Assembly: GCF_018687715.1 (NCBI RefSeq)
Contig: NC_056756.1
Location: forward strand, 35,870,480 to 35,934,479
Origin: Carya illinoinensis
Taxonomy: Eukaryota; Streptophyta; Magnoliopsida; Fagales; Juglandaceae
Reading direction: 5' to 3'
Length of the DNA: 64,000 nucleotides
Under the pieces are notes generated by a model that was not told the origin of the DNA, made no database searches, and worked only from the letters and a program-made list of their open reading frames with translations. Position 1 is the stretch's first letter, and each line of letters begins with the position of its first letter. The position numbers and the translations under genes were made by a program. Positions 10,938 through 21,959 of the stretch are shown in pieces.

Positions 10938-12024
10938 CAGGCTGTCAATTGTGAATACCTGCGAAACCTGCAAGCAGCTCATAAAACACGAAGAAGTTCT
11001 ATTTTCAACAAGATCAAGGATGATACTCGATTTATTTTCATCTTCAAATTCTATATAAATGTTTAGGTTTATTTCTTTATTGTGGTTGGGATATAATAGT
11101 GATATTATTGTTTGCATTCACTATATACTTATTTATCAAAACTATTAATTAATAGTTTTAATTTTTAAGATATGAACTCTTTTTGTTAATACCTAATCTT
11201 CTATTTTGAAGAAGTTAGTGTTTTTTTTTTTTTTTAAGTGGTTCCAATATTGAGTATAAAACTCTCTATTATTAATATACATTACAAGAAAACTGCTTAT
11301 TTATGACTAATTAATTCTAGCGAAATGAATATTTTCAATTAAAATTAATTACAAATAGTCTTTTAATTGCAATAAATTGATCACAAAAACCTATTTTTTT
11401 TATAATGAATCTAGTTGTAAACATGAGTAATTTATATAGTTATCTTTGTGTTATATATTAAATTATGTTAATTAGGTAAAAATAATTATACGGGTCACCT
11501 AAAACCATTTGTATAAAACAAGTTAAACGGATTCATGAAGCTGGTCATGTTCAAATTAACCCAATTATAAGAGTTTATTATCAAATTGGTCATATCGGCC
11601 TTCATGTCGCATCACCTATTATTTATATGGATCATGTTAATATTTAAGAGTCTAACCCATTTAATTAAATGACTTATGTTGTGATCATCTATATAATATC
11701 ATTCTCATGACTTGGCATACTACAAATAAGACTGAAGAGAACTAGCAACCCTATCTATAATGGCTTGAAACGGTCGCTTCAATATATATATATATATATA
11801 TAAATCCGGGGTGCGAGGTATTTAAAACCAACCAAAAGTTTCTAATACCTGCATGGGAAATTTAAAAAGAAAATAATTAAAAACCTATAGGAAGATTCTT
11901 GTTTCACGTAAACATCGTATGCATGGCCCCCAACCCATTATTTACTTTGAAAACAAGCCCTAACAAGTCTCCAACGTTTAATTTGCCCAACGTACCACCC
12001 ACGTACTCCCAAATCATGCCCGCC

Positions 12025-12032
12025 TATATATA
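12025..12032 (+). promoter_or_regulatory. TATA box of pectin methylesterase gene
   Basis: TATATATA lies about 90 bp before the start codon in otherwise mixed sequence. The spacing suits a short 5' leader. Confidence 0.6.
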
Positions 12033-12120
12033 TTGAACATTTCCTTGCCATCTGCATAGCATTCAGATTTCCAACTACATAAAAAAAATCCCTCGCTCAA
12101 CAAAACCTGCTTAGGTCTTC

Positions 12121-14295
12121 ATGATGATGAACAAGCATATTGCCCTACCTTTCTCAATTGCATCTCTTGTAATTCTATATCTTAGGCTAGTGCATGGTGC
12201 GATGATTACATCATGCAGCCAAACCCCATACCCAAAAGTGTGCAATCACTTCATCAACAAATACGATCTCCCATCAACGTCCCTAGACGAAACCGGGCTC
12301 GAATTTCATGACTTAGTGCATAAGGTGACATTGAGCCAAGCTATTGAAGCCCATCGGCTTATCTCGGTCATGGATTTGAATTCATTCCTTAAGCCGGGAA
12401 GGTTGGCTTGGAATGATTGTCTGGAGCTCTACGAGAATACGGTTTTCCAGCTTAACCGTTCCATGAGCACCAACAATCCAACCGATGCATTAACCTGGAT
12501 AAGTGCATCACTCGCAAATCACCACACATGCAAAAATGGTTTCGTCGATCTCAACATGTCTTCTAATTTAGAATCATTTCCAAATATATTGCTAAGCAAC
12601 TTCTCAAAACTTCTTAGCAATACGCTCGCAGTACGTAAGGCCGCGGCTTTATCATCAACGATGTTAAATGGCAAAAAGAATATAATTGGTGGCCGACGCT
12701 TGCTTTCCGGTGGATTATTCCCAACATGGGTTTCTACTGCTGAAAGAAAGCTTCTCCAATCATCAGGTTCTGCAACAAAAGCTGATATTGTGGTGGCCAA
12801 AGATGGGTCTGGAGATTACACCACCATTTCCGAAGCCGTGGATGCATCCGCTAGTGGTTCGGGGAGATCTATCATATACGTGAAAGCTGGAACTTACGAA
12901 GAAAGTGTTGAGATCAAGAACTCGAATATAATGATTATTGGGGATGGGATTGGAGCCACGATTGTTACCGGTAATAGGAACGCTGTAGGTGGCACGACAA
13001 CTTTTAGATCAGCGACTTTTGGTAAGTCAAGTTTTTCGATTATGTCATTAATATTGACGTTAATTGAAGTTTCAATGAATGGATATGCAAATTTTCATAA
13101 TAGTTTTAACTGGAAAATAGTTGCACTTTCAATCATGCATGGTAGACTTTCACAAAAGTTCTTAAAACTTCTTAGAACCTTGCCATGACTAAGTCAATAT
13201 ATATATATATAGTTACACAAACAATTATATTTCTGGGTCGACGTAGTTTGCGCTCGTATGCGTATATGCCACGTGTAAAACTACATCTGCATACACACAT
13301 ATGTATACAACTGTCTTTTCTTTTTTTTTTATCATGTATTGCTTTTTGTATCTAGGTTTCAATCAACAAGACAACCTGCAGCTACACCAAAACGGATTAA
13401 AAACGGATTATAAAAGCCAACCCAAAACGGATTAAAAACGAATTTCAACACTCATAGTTAATATTTACCTGGAAGTAAAATTTCAATAAATTTCACCAAC
13501 AACTGACTGAGAAAAAAAAAAAAAAGAACTGCTGTTGTTAATTTTCCAGATATACATATACATACATATTAATAGTTCTCATTTAAAATCGTTCTCTTCT
13601 CAGCAATTACCGGGGACCGCTTCATCGCCCGAGACATAACTTTTGAAAACACGGCAGGACCGCAAAACCACCAAGCCGTTGCACTCCGGTCAGGTGGGGA
13701 CTTCTCTGTTTTCTACCGATGCAGCTTCAAGGGCTACCAAGACACCTTGTACGTGTACTCGCAGCGCCAGTTCTACCGAGACTGCGACATTTACGGCACC
13801 CAAGACTTCATATTCGGGGACGCCGTGGTTGTCCTCCAAAACTGCAACATCTACGTGAGAAAACCCTTAAGCGGTCAAAAAAACACCATCACTGCGCAAG
13901 CTAGAACAGACCCTAATGAGAATACCGGCATCATCATCCATAATTCTCGTGTCACGGCTGCAGGAGATTTGAGACCTGTACAAGGCTCGGTTGAGACTTA
14001 TCTGGGGAGGCCATGGAAAGAATACTCCAGAACTGTATTCATGCAGAGTAATTTAGACAGTTTGATAAACCCTGCAGGTTGGTTTCCATGGAGTGGAAAC
14101 TTTGCTTTGAGTACCCTTTATTATGGTGAATATAAGAACACTGGGGGTGGTGCTGGCACATCAGGGAGGGTCAACTGGCCTGGATATCGCGTTATAACGA
14201 ACCCGACAGAGGCTGCACGCTTTACTGTCGGCAACTTTCTGGCTGGACAATCGTGGATTCCGGGGACTGGCGTCCCATTTACGGGTGGTCTTTGA
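12121..14295 (+). CDS. PME: Type-I pectin methylesterase (pectinesterase) with PMEI pro-region
   Basis: Two exons, 12121-13021 and 13604-14295, with a 582-bp GT-AG intron in phase 1, give 530 aa. The enzyme removes methyl esters from homogalacturonan in the cell wall. Residues 1 to about 26 form a hydrophobic signal peptide. About 30-185 is a PMEI-like inhibitor pro-domain with the expected cysteines. Processing motifs RRLL (192-195) and RKLL (209-212) precede the mature enzyme. Catalytic motifs are GTYEE, QAVALR (Q324), QDTLY (Q346, D347), DFIFG (D368) and LGRPW (R436, W438). The spacing between these residues equals that of the carrot enzyme. The ATG was chosen because it starts the signal peptide and follows a TATA box. 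No stop or frameshift is present, so it is probably functional. Family membership is certain; the exact paralogue is not. Confidence 0.96.
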
Positions 14296-17200
14296 TATAC
14301 AAGTTCGTGTATAAATATCTATATATTATTTATTTATTTTCTAGAAAGAGAAATGGTAGTGCTTCCTCCACTAGTCTATAACAGATTGGCGTATCTTATC
14401 TAATGGAGGGAGTATAAGCTAAGAGCTTTCGTTTTCTTGGAAACGATATTGGCCGTGGGCGTCGTAAATGTGTGTACTTTTCATTTTGACCTGAAAAGGG
14501 TTGAAGTTGTCATGTAGTTTATGCTGGGTACTACTTTATGGATACTTGTTCTAAGATGCTAGCTTGGGTCAATTTGTACGTTGGGCCATCAGTACGTCTG
14601 AAACCATGGAAATTGTGTAATATATTGTATGGTTTGAAAAGTTTCCTAGATTATATATAAATAAAAATAAATTGATTAGAAATTGTTCTCTTTTCTTCAC
14701 GATTATTCATGAAAAAAATAACGTATTAATTAATATATAGATATATATATATATATACACGCATGGCTTATTTAATTTATATATATATATATAACTATAT
14801 ATATAGTTCCATGAAATCTATTCATCATTTTTTTATTATTGCATTATGTGGTATTAAATTATAAGTTTACAAGTGATTTTTTTGATACATGGGTACGTAC
14901 GTACCAAATTAATTAAGGAGAGCTTTGGCCATATGATCATGTTTAATTGTCTTCATTAATTATAACGTACTCGTGGCAGCTGAGATTAATTAATGGGTTA
15001 TTAACAATTGACGTTTTGATCACGATGACATGAAACTGATAAACCTCTTACTAATCAATTAGCTTAATCCAACTTTTAAAAAAAAAAAAAGCTAGTGCTC
15101 AACAGTAAGCATGACAAACCAGCTAGCTAGCTAGCAGCTCATTGTCAAGCCAAAAGATTCTCGTCAAAGGTAATATTTTATCTACTTATTTATTTTTCGA
15201 CTTATTTTAAACTTAATCACTAGCTAGCTACTTCATTAATCTTATAATTGCATAAATGCCATCACTATTTATGAATAGGTAATATTATAGTCAGTCAAAT
15301 GCAGAGACACCACGCGATCCTTTTAAAAAGGAATCTTTCCAACTTGATTTTCTTTTTTTTTTTTTTGATAGAGAATCCTTCCAACTTGATAGGCATGCTG
15401 ATGAGGCATTCCAAAAAGTATTGCGTACTTAATGGTTTTTAAGGTCCCATGGACTTATATATAGTACAAGCTCCTATGCCTAAGCCAAAAAGAAAAAAAA
15501 ACGTCATGATATTGTTATATAGCATAAAATATATACCATCAATAAATTCTTTTATGTGTTACATGTAGTTACAATCTTACTTATAATATCTATTCTGTTG
15601 GTTTTTCTTTTAAATTCAAGATTCGAATTTCAAATTTTATAATTTTTAATGTATTAATATCTTACACCAGTATAAATTATTACATAAATAAAAATTATAA
15701 GTACGAATATCATTTTTTATGCAAAATACCTTCATAAATAATTGGTGGGTTTGAGTACCATGGCCGTATGAGAAGTACATCTAACTTCTTACACAAGCTC
15801 AAGCGTTTTTGTCTACCAAACACGTACCTTGGTAGTACACGATTAGACTTGCACTAAAATTAAATAAAACAAGACAGCTGGCAAAGCAAATGATGTACGT
15901 ACACAGGCTTTTTCTCAAAAATTAGAGGCTACGTTTTGGAATCTGATCTTTATACAGTGGATTATCTCCTCCTAATCCTTGTTAGTGACGTGGACTTCAT
16001 AATCTAACCACGTAATTAAGTCCTTGTATGGTTTGTTTCTACATTTGATATCTTTATTCTAGATGATATCATATGTTCACCGGTGATTGTAAAGTCCAAA
16101 AAATTACCTTAACAGGATGGATTCTCTTTTAGCAATGCTATTTGAAAATTTTTACACGATATATTATCTACTTAATATAATTTAATTTATAAGATTTAAA
16201 TTTTTAAAATTTATCTCTAAATCAAATTATATCACGTTAATATTATAAAGACTTTCAAATCAAATTATTCTTTTTAAAATAGGCAAACAAGTTTAAATTT
16301 TAAAATAATATAATATAAGAATTGAAGCTAAATAGAAAAAATGGCTCATAAATTTTGAATTTCATATATATATATATATATATACACATATTCAAGGGAA
16401 AAAAGAAGATTAAGGTGTAGTTTAAATAATGGGTTGAGATAAAAGTAGATGGTTGAATAAAATATTATTAGAATATTATTTTTTTAATATTATTATTGTT
16501 TTATGATTTGAAAAAGTTAAATTTTTTATTATATTTTGTGTGAGAATTTGAAAAAATTGTAATGATGAGATGAGATAAGATGAAACACTTCTAATATCCA
16601 AACGGGACATAGTATACTTAGGTAGTGAAGTGATTTCAAATGATGAGTGAATAGTAGTAAAAAATAATTATAAAATATTGAATAGTAATGAATAGTAATA
16701 AAAAGTAGTAAAAAGTAAATGAAAAATAATGACAAAATTATAAATAATAATAGAGTGACCTCAAATCACTCCATTGCCCAAACAACACCTAAAAAATCTA
16801 AGTAGGGGACTTCTTTTCAGAAAGATAGTCAATGCCATCATGGGTAGGCCATAGCGACTTAAAATTGGGGAAATTGTGATAAGGTAGTTTGTGTCGGGTT
16901 CCAATTTGGAGATGGAATTATATATACGGAGAAAGATGATATTGGCTTCATTCATCAATAATTTTTCAACCCAAAGAGACAGAAAATGACGGTCTATTAA
17001 CTTAACATTTGTTCCAAAATAATTGTGTTTTAGTATGACTTATAGACTTTGAAAATTTCGCATGGTTAAAAATTATCTCCTATCGGTTATATATTCCTAT
17101 AATAATTAATAATGTATTGAAATTAGGGTTATAAATGAACCAGCATATATCATTACTCGCTTGATGCTCGTTCGAGTAAATTTAAACCGAGCTCGAATGG

Positions 17201-17390
17201 TGTGAAAAAAATAAAAAAATCGATTGTGAAAGTAGAGACTTGCTCAATTAGTAAATGACAAATACTCGATTAAACTCAACTCAATTTGGTTAAGGCTCGT
17301 TAAGGTCCGATTCAGCTCGTTAGCTCAACTCAATTAGAGTTTATCCATAAATAATTGAATATATATAAATATATATTTATAATTTATTCT
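14296..17390. other. Pectin methylesterase 3' flank and AT-rich intergenic DNA
   Basis: The transcript probably ends near 14640-14680, where 'AATATATTGT' and 'AAATAAAAATAAA' stretches occur. The rest is AT-rich with TA runs (14743-14757, 14781-14793, 16363-16384). It includes MITE-like sequence at about 16415-16795. No gene is seen. Confidence 0.55.
16612..16795. repeat. MITE-like fold-back element (imperfect)
   Basis: The left end 'GTAGTGAAGTGATTTCAAA' pairs imperfectly with the right end around 16755-16785 ('TCAAATCACTCCATTGCCC'). The middle is AT-rich and simple. Just left of it (about 16420-16610), a 'GTTTAAATAATGGGTTGAGAT' end and a 'CTAATATCCAAACGGGAC' end may mark a second such element. 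No target duplication was resolved. Confidence 0.5.
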
Positions 17391-17787
17391 CATTGTTAAT
17401 GTCGTATTTCGTACACCTTTGGGTCAAACTCCAGTTACTTGGGTCTTACTCCAGTTACTGGCGTATTTGGTCTTGGACCTGTACACTTAGAAAAAATATA
17501 GAGAGTCGAAGGCTTTGGTGGAAGCTAGGCGTCATAGAGGAATGCCGGGCTTATGTCTCCCCTCCTTTCTTACATTTTGGAGACTTTCCGTATGATTATG
17601 GCTATGGGCCAACCTCATCTTTAAGACCGAGGACCCTTTATGGCCCGAGGGGCCTCCCAGTCGGGTTGGGCTCTCCATGTTTGGGCTTATCTTCTAGGCT
17701 TTTTACCTGAGGGGAAAAGTCCCCTTACAGTTACCCTGTCAATTCCTTCCAGACTAGTCCCTAGCATGTGGCCCTCTTCCCACGTGT

Positions 17788-20310
17788 TTGGGCTTGTCTT
17801 TTGGGCCATGGGAATGGGCAATTGACGATGAGGTTTACTCCTCACATGTGGCCCTCTTCCCTAGCATGTTCTCCTATGGGTTGAGGTTATCCTTTTCTCG
17901 CCCTATTCATGACGTACCGGATCGTCTCGGATTAGCCCCCTCTCAACTTCACCCAAATGTTTGGAGGATTTTGATGTGCTGCTACATTCTATGGCAGCGT
18001 GCCTTGTTGAAATCTGACCCGGAGTACAATGACCTTATCAGCCGTGAATTCCTTCTGACCACAACCTCATAAAGCGTGAGGGGAACCTTTGCAGTTTCAG
18101 GGCAATGCACACCCTCGTCACATTGGAAATGCACTATCGCAAGGTAAAACATTGGACCAACAAATTCTTCTTACTATCGAGCCGAGGATGGGAATTTCCC
18201 ATTGGGCAAGTAACTCGCAGTGAGTTCCCTATCCAGGCTATATGGAGGGTTGTCCCTGATGACAAGGGAGAATGACCAACGACTTCTCCCAAGGAGCTGC
18301 GTTGTATTGCCCTCATTAAGGAATGGGTGAAGAATCATCCGAATGCTGTCCTCTCAAAAGCCCTTCTCGAGGAGGAGAAAATAAGGGCGTATCTATCTCC
18401 CCTCAGCCACACTGTTTTTGGCAACCGCACTATCCCTATTTAGTCACAAGCCACCTCGGCCAAGTAGCGTTCCCCCATCTTTCCTCCTATAGGCAAGGGA
18501 ACAAAACCCTACAGCTACCTAGTGTCCCCTCATCTATTTCCTCTAGGGTAGTGATCAAAGGTGATCGAGGTACGCTGACCACCACCCGTGATGCCTACTC
18601 CGATGCCAACTCCCTCAGTTCACCCTTCGAATCCTCCCTCGAGGTGGGAGGGAGAAAGCCCCGCCATTCATGAACTGCCGGCAACTCCTTTGTCTGTTGT
18701 CACTTTAGTCTTTTGTCCATCTGAAGATCACGCAGAAGGGCCTAACCCAGACACGAAGAAGGCGCCTTCACTTGAGCCCCCTTGTGCCCAAACCTTAGAA
18801 AAGGGTCTTACTCCTATCCCTGCTGCCATTGAGCCTACAGTGGCTTCTACTGAGAAGTTCATCAAGAGAACTCTTGGTTGTGGTCTCTGACCACGCAGCC
18901 AAGGTGTCAATTGCTCCAGTCTCCCCATCACCTATCACCAACTCGCCATCTGCCGAAATGGAGGTGGTTGTGGAGAGGAAAGCTAAGGAAGGAGGTCTGC
19001 ACACTTCCAACGAGAGGAAAGAGCACTCAAATCCTAGGGAGGAGCATCCTTCCGCCACTAAGGTCCTTTCTCATTCCTAAGTTTCCCTAGGCCTTGCAAA
19101 GGGGGTCACAGGCACAACCAAGGAGGTGGAGGCTATTGTGTGGCCACCGCTCAAAGGATTGCAAGTGGAGACTGTTATTGCCTCCACTCAATCTACGGCC
19201 AGGGGAGCTCGGGCTGAATCTTTGGAACGAGTGACTAAATCTCTGATGAGCTTCTTCTCTAAGATCTGTTTCCCTCTTTTTCCTTTTCCCATTCGAACCC
19301 TCTTGGTGTTTTGCTTTCATTAGTGATAAGGAGCAACTCAATTGGCCACCTTTATATTGAGCAACCAGAAGGTAGTCGAATGGTAGAACTAGGCCCTCTA
19401 CTCTTTGGCGTGGCAAGCCCTTCGATGCACGAGCAGAGAGATGGAGGCCAAAAAGCACCTGGAGGTTGAGCTGGTGGTGGCCTGGCTTTCCTATACATAG
19501 AGCCAAGAGCAGGTTGAATACCTTCGCTAGCGAGGAAAGACCTTGAAGACTGAGTTGGCCTCAATGAAGGATCGGGCCAACTTGGCTCATTGTGACATCT
19601 TAACTGCTTTGAAGGCGACAAGCTTTGCCTAGGAGCCGGTCGATAAACTGATTGCCAAGGTGACAACCCTTGAAGAGTTATTGAGTTGACTTCAAGGAGA
19701 GAATTCCAAGTTGAGGGGCTGCCAAGACTCTGAGGCTCAGTTGCTCAAACTGCTAAAGGAAGACCATCGGTCCCTCTCAGATGCTCTAAAGAGGTGGGGG
19801 GACTCATTATCGGATGCTCAGGCTACCATTGATCAAGAGAGAATGAGAGCTGAACAGACATCGATAGAGTTGGAGAAGACCTAACAAAAGGTAGCCGCCC
19901 AAGGTATGCGAAATGACTTATCATAAGTCCAAGAGGTTGTTCAACACTTAGAGGGATAGTTGCGGTCGACCACATTTTTCTGCAGCCAAGTTTGGTCATA
20001 CGAGTACATTGAAGGTCTCAAAAGGAGGTAGGACCATGTTTGGAGGACCCTCAGGTGGATTTGAGGGCGCTTGAGGCACACTTAAAGGCCTTCAACGTCT
20101 GCGATCATCCTCCAGACCCTGATGCCCTTGAGCACAGCTGCAACCTGGGCCGAGATATGATCCCCGTCCCCTTTTCCTCTAACTTTGATACTCCCAAGTC
20201 TGATCCCGAGGTGCTTGAGGCAAATCCTAACGCTCCTATGCCCATCCCAACGAGCCTGAGGCAGACCCTAATGCTCAAGGGCTAGATCCTGACGCCCTTC
20301 TACCTTAGTT
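17788..20310 (+). pseudogene. Relic of gypsy-type 'Transposase_28' (PF04195-like) gene
   Basis: The N-terminal part, 17830-18072, reads '..FPSMFSYGLRLSFSRPIHDV' and 'LGLAPSQLHPNVWRIL'. A later block near 18140-18220 reads 'KHWTNKFFLLSSRGWEFP'. Both match the conserved core of plant proteins annotated as putative gypsy-type transposon protein. A proline-rich stretch (about 18540-18830) follows. From 19441 to about 20040 comes a long heptad-like, Glu/Lys/Leu-rich region with the look of a coiled coil ('LQGENSKLRG', 'DHRSLSDALKRWGDSLSDAQ'), as in full-length relatives. More than ten stops and several frame changes break it, so it is dead. A likely 3' end with AATAAA lies near 20395. Family assignment is from memory of the pattern. 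Confidence 0.65.
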
Positions 20311-21044
20311 TTTATTTGTGCATCTCGCATTGTAATGTTCTTTGTGAAGATGTAATTTTCTCCCTTTTTTCTTTTTGTAAAGACTTCAATCGTAAATAAA
20401 CATGCATTTTTCTTCATTGTCCCGTTGTGCATATTAACTTACTTTTTTTTTCCTTTACCTTCTCACTGGTTCGCCTGATGGATCTGATGTGCCCCTGATC
20501 TCATTGTCAGCCAAGTCCATGAAGATTAGGATTGAGGCAAGTCCATGAAGACACGATACTTGGCTCCTTGATCTTCTCACCAGCCCTTTTTGAATTTGTC
20601 TCCTTCGCTTTCCTTGGTATATATGTACTTTGTATATACATTTTGCATGCTTTGAGGGAGCGTACCGGGTGAAGGATGACCTCATCTGCCCTCTTTATGT
20701 AGTCGAGTAATCTCGATTTGGTGGAACTCTTAGGGAGTTAAGCTATGCCGTGGAGAGATTGGGCTCCCACACTGTGAGGAGAAAGGCTGGGATGCCTTGG
20801 GCTAATCCCTCCTCTTTGATCTCCCCAGGGGGCGAGTTGTCACGTAGGTGGAAAATTTTAAGACATTGTTAGAGTTACGCGAGATGTGGACTCGATCGCA
20901 TAAAGTGCATGTGAAGGTGGTCACTTGCCTGCCTATTTGGGCACCTAGGAGGCTCGGCTGTCCCTGACCCTTCCCGCTTGTCGAATTGTTATAAAAATGG
21001 TGACAAGCTGGGTAACCAAAAGACTAGACCCGCTTCTTTAATGT
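20311..21044. other. Noncoding tail of the gypsy-type relic
   Basis: Contains a T-rich 3' UTR-like stretch and then GC-richer sequence that is repeated in style further right ('GGGCTCCCACACTGTGAGGAG', echoed near 21740). No coding domain was seen. Confidence 0.4.
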
Positions 21045-21465
21045 GACAGAGGTCAAGTAGTTCATAAGACTAGCCTTGCCTCATTATCCCTTGAGCTTGG
21101 CAGGGGGAAGGGGAGGGTGCAAGCATCACATTACGACTGAACTCACCCTAAGTCTTTAGAGGAGGTCGAGCAGTGCGCTCAAGCTCGACTTGCCTTGTTG
21201 ACCCTTGCGCTTGGCAAGAAGGGTCAAGCAGCATGTTAAGGTTGGACTCGCTCTAAGTCTTCAGAGGAGGTTGAGTGGCGCATTTAGACTGGACTCGCCT
21301 CATTGACCCTTGCGCTTGGCAAGGCGGGCCAAGCAGCACGTCAAGGCTAAAATCGTCATAAGTCTTTAAATGAGGTCGAGTAGCACATTTAGGTTGGACT
21401 TGCCCCATTGACCCTTGCGTTTGGGAAGGGGGGCCAAGTAGCACATTAAAGCTGGACTCGCTCTA
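21045..21465. repeat. Tandem array, four units of about 105 bp
   Basis: Three units are exactly 105 bp: 21151-21255, 21256-21360 and 21361-21465. Each starts AGTCTTTAGAGGAGGTCGAG or a close variant and carries 'TTGACCCTTGCGCTTGGCAAG'. A more diverged unit precedes them at about 21045-21150. Units differ at many positions, so the array is old. The length divides by three and one minus frame stays open over two units, but the frame looks incidental. Confidence 0.9.
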
Positions 21466-21860
21466 AGCAACATCAGGCAATTGAGAAACTAAACATGCAC
21501 TTTGCCATAAGGTAGGCCGAGTCACCTTACGGTTGGACCAACCTATTGGCCTTCAACAGGAAGGTAAGGAGGCGACATTTTTTTCATGCTGCAAAAGTCA
21601 AACCAGTCAGTGTAAACAATCTCTCAAATTCGCAAACCTAATTTATCTTACTGAAGTGTGGCGAAGGTCTGACGTGCTACTTATTTGGCATTCTGTTGCA
21701 GGAGATGGAGTTCTAGAGCAATGTCGGGTAGTCAAAGGACTAAACCCACACTCCTCTAGCGAGGGGTAGAGATGCCTCAGGCTGAGCCTCATATTTGGTC
21801 CCTCCGGGAAGGTGATTCATTGGTTGGCTAAGAAGTCGATTTGCAGCCATGAGGGGAGTA

Positions 21861-21945
21861 ATGCTCCACTGCACTGCTACGATAGGAGTTGTGCTTGACC
21901 ACACTACTATGGGGGGAGTCGTACTCAACCGCCATGGTAGGTTTC
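21861..21945. repeat. Short tandem repeats of about 30 bp
   Basis: Three degenerate units follow the pattern 'GGAGT.GTGCT..AC..CACT.CTA'. They lie in the noncoding part behind the gypsy-type relic. Confidence 0.6.
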
Positions 21946-21959
21946 AGAAGCCAAACTCA

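Larger units (their letters stand above)
8131..12020. other. Intergenic region, no gene recognised
   Basis: AT-rich noncoding DNA between the chromovirus and the pectin methylesterase. It holds a dispersed GGGACGAAA motif (8849-9215), microsatellites (9831-9874, 10223-10272, 10451-10488, 11780-11802) and a 41-bp tandem duplication (10856-10937). The small open frames here have no recognisable domain. Confidence 0.6.

Noticed and set aside
21253..21444. Repeat protein with a 35-aa period on the minus strand
   Set aside because: The frame is short, lacks a credible start and is closed in other units; periodicity only reflects the 105-bp DNA unit.
21045..21465. CRISPR-like array
   Set aside because: Plant nuclear context. 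The whole 105-bp unit is repeated, without unique spacers.
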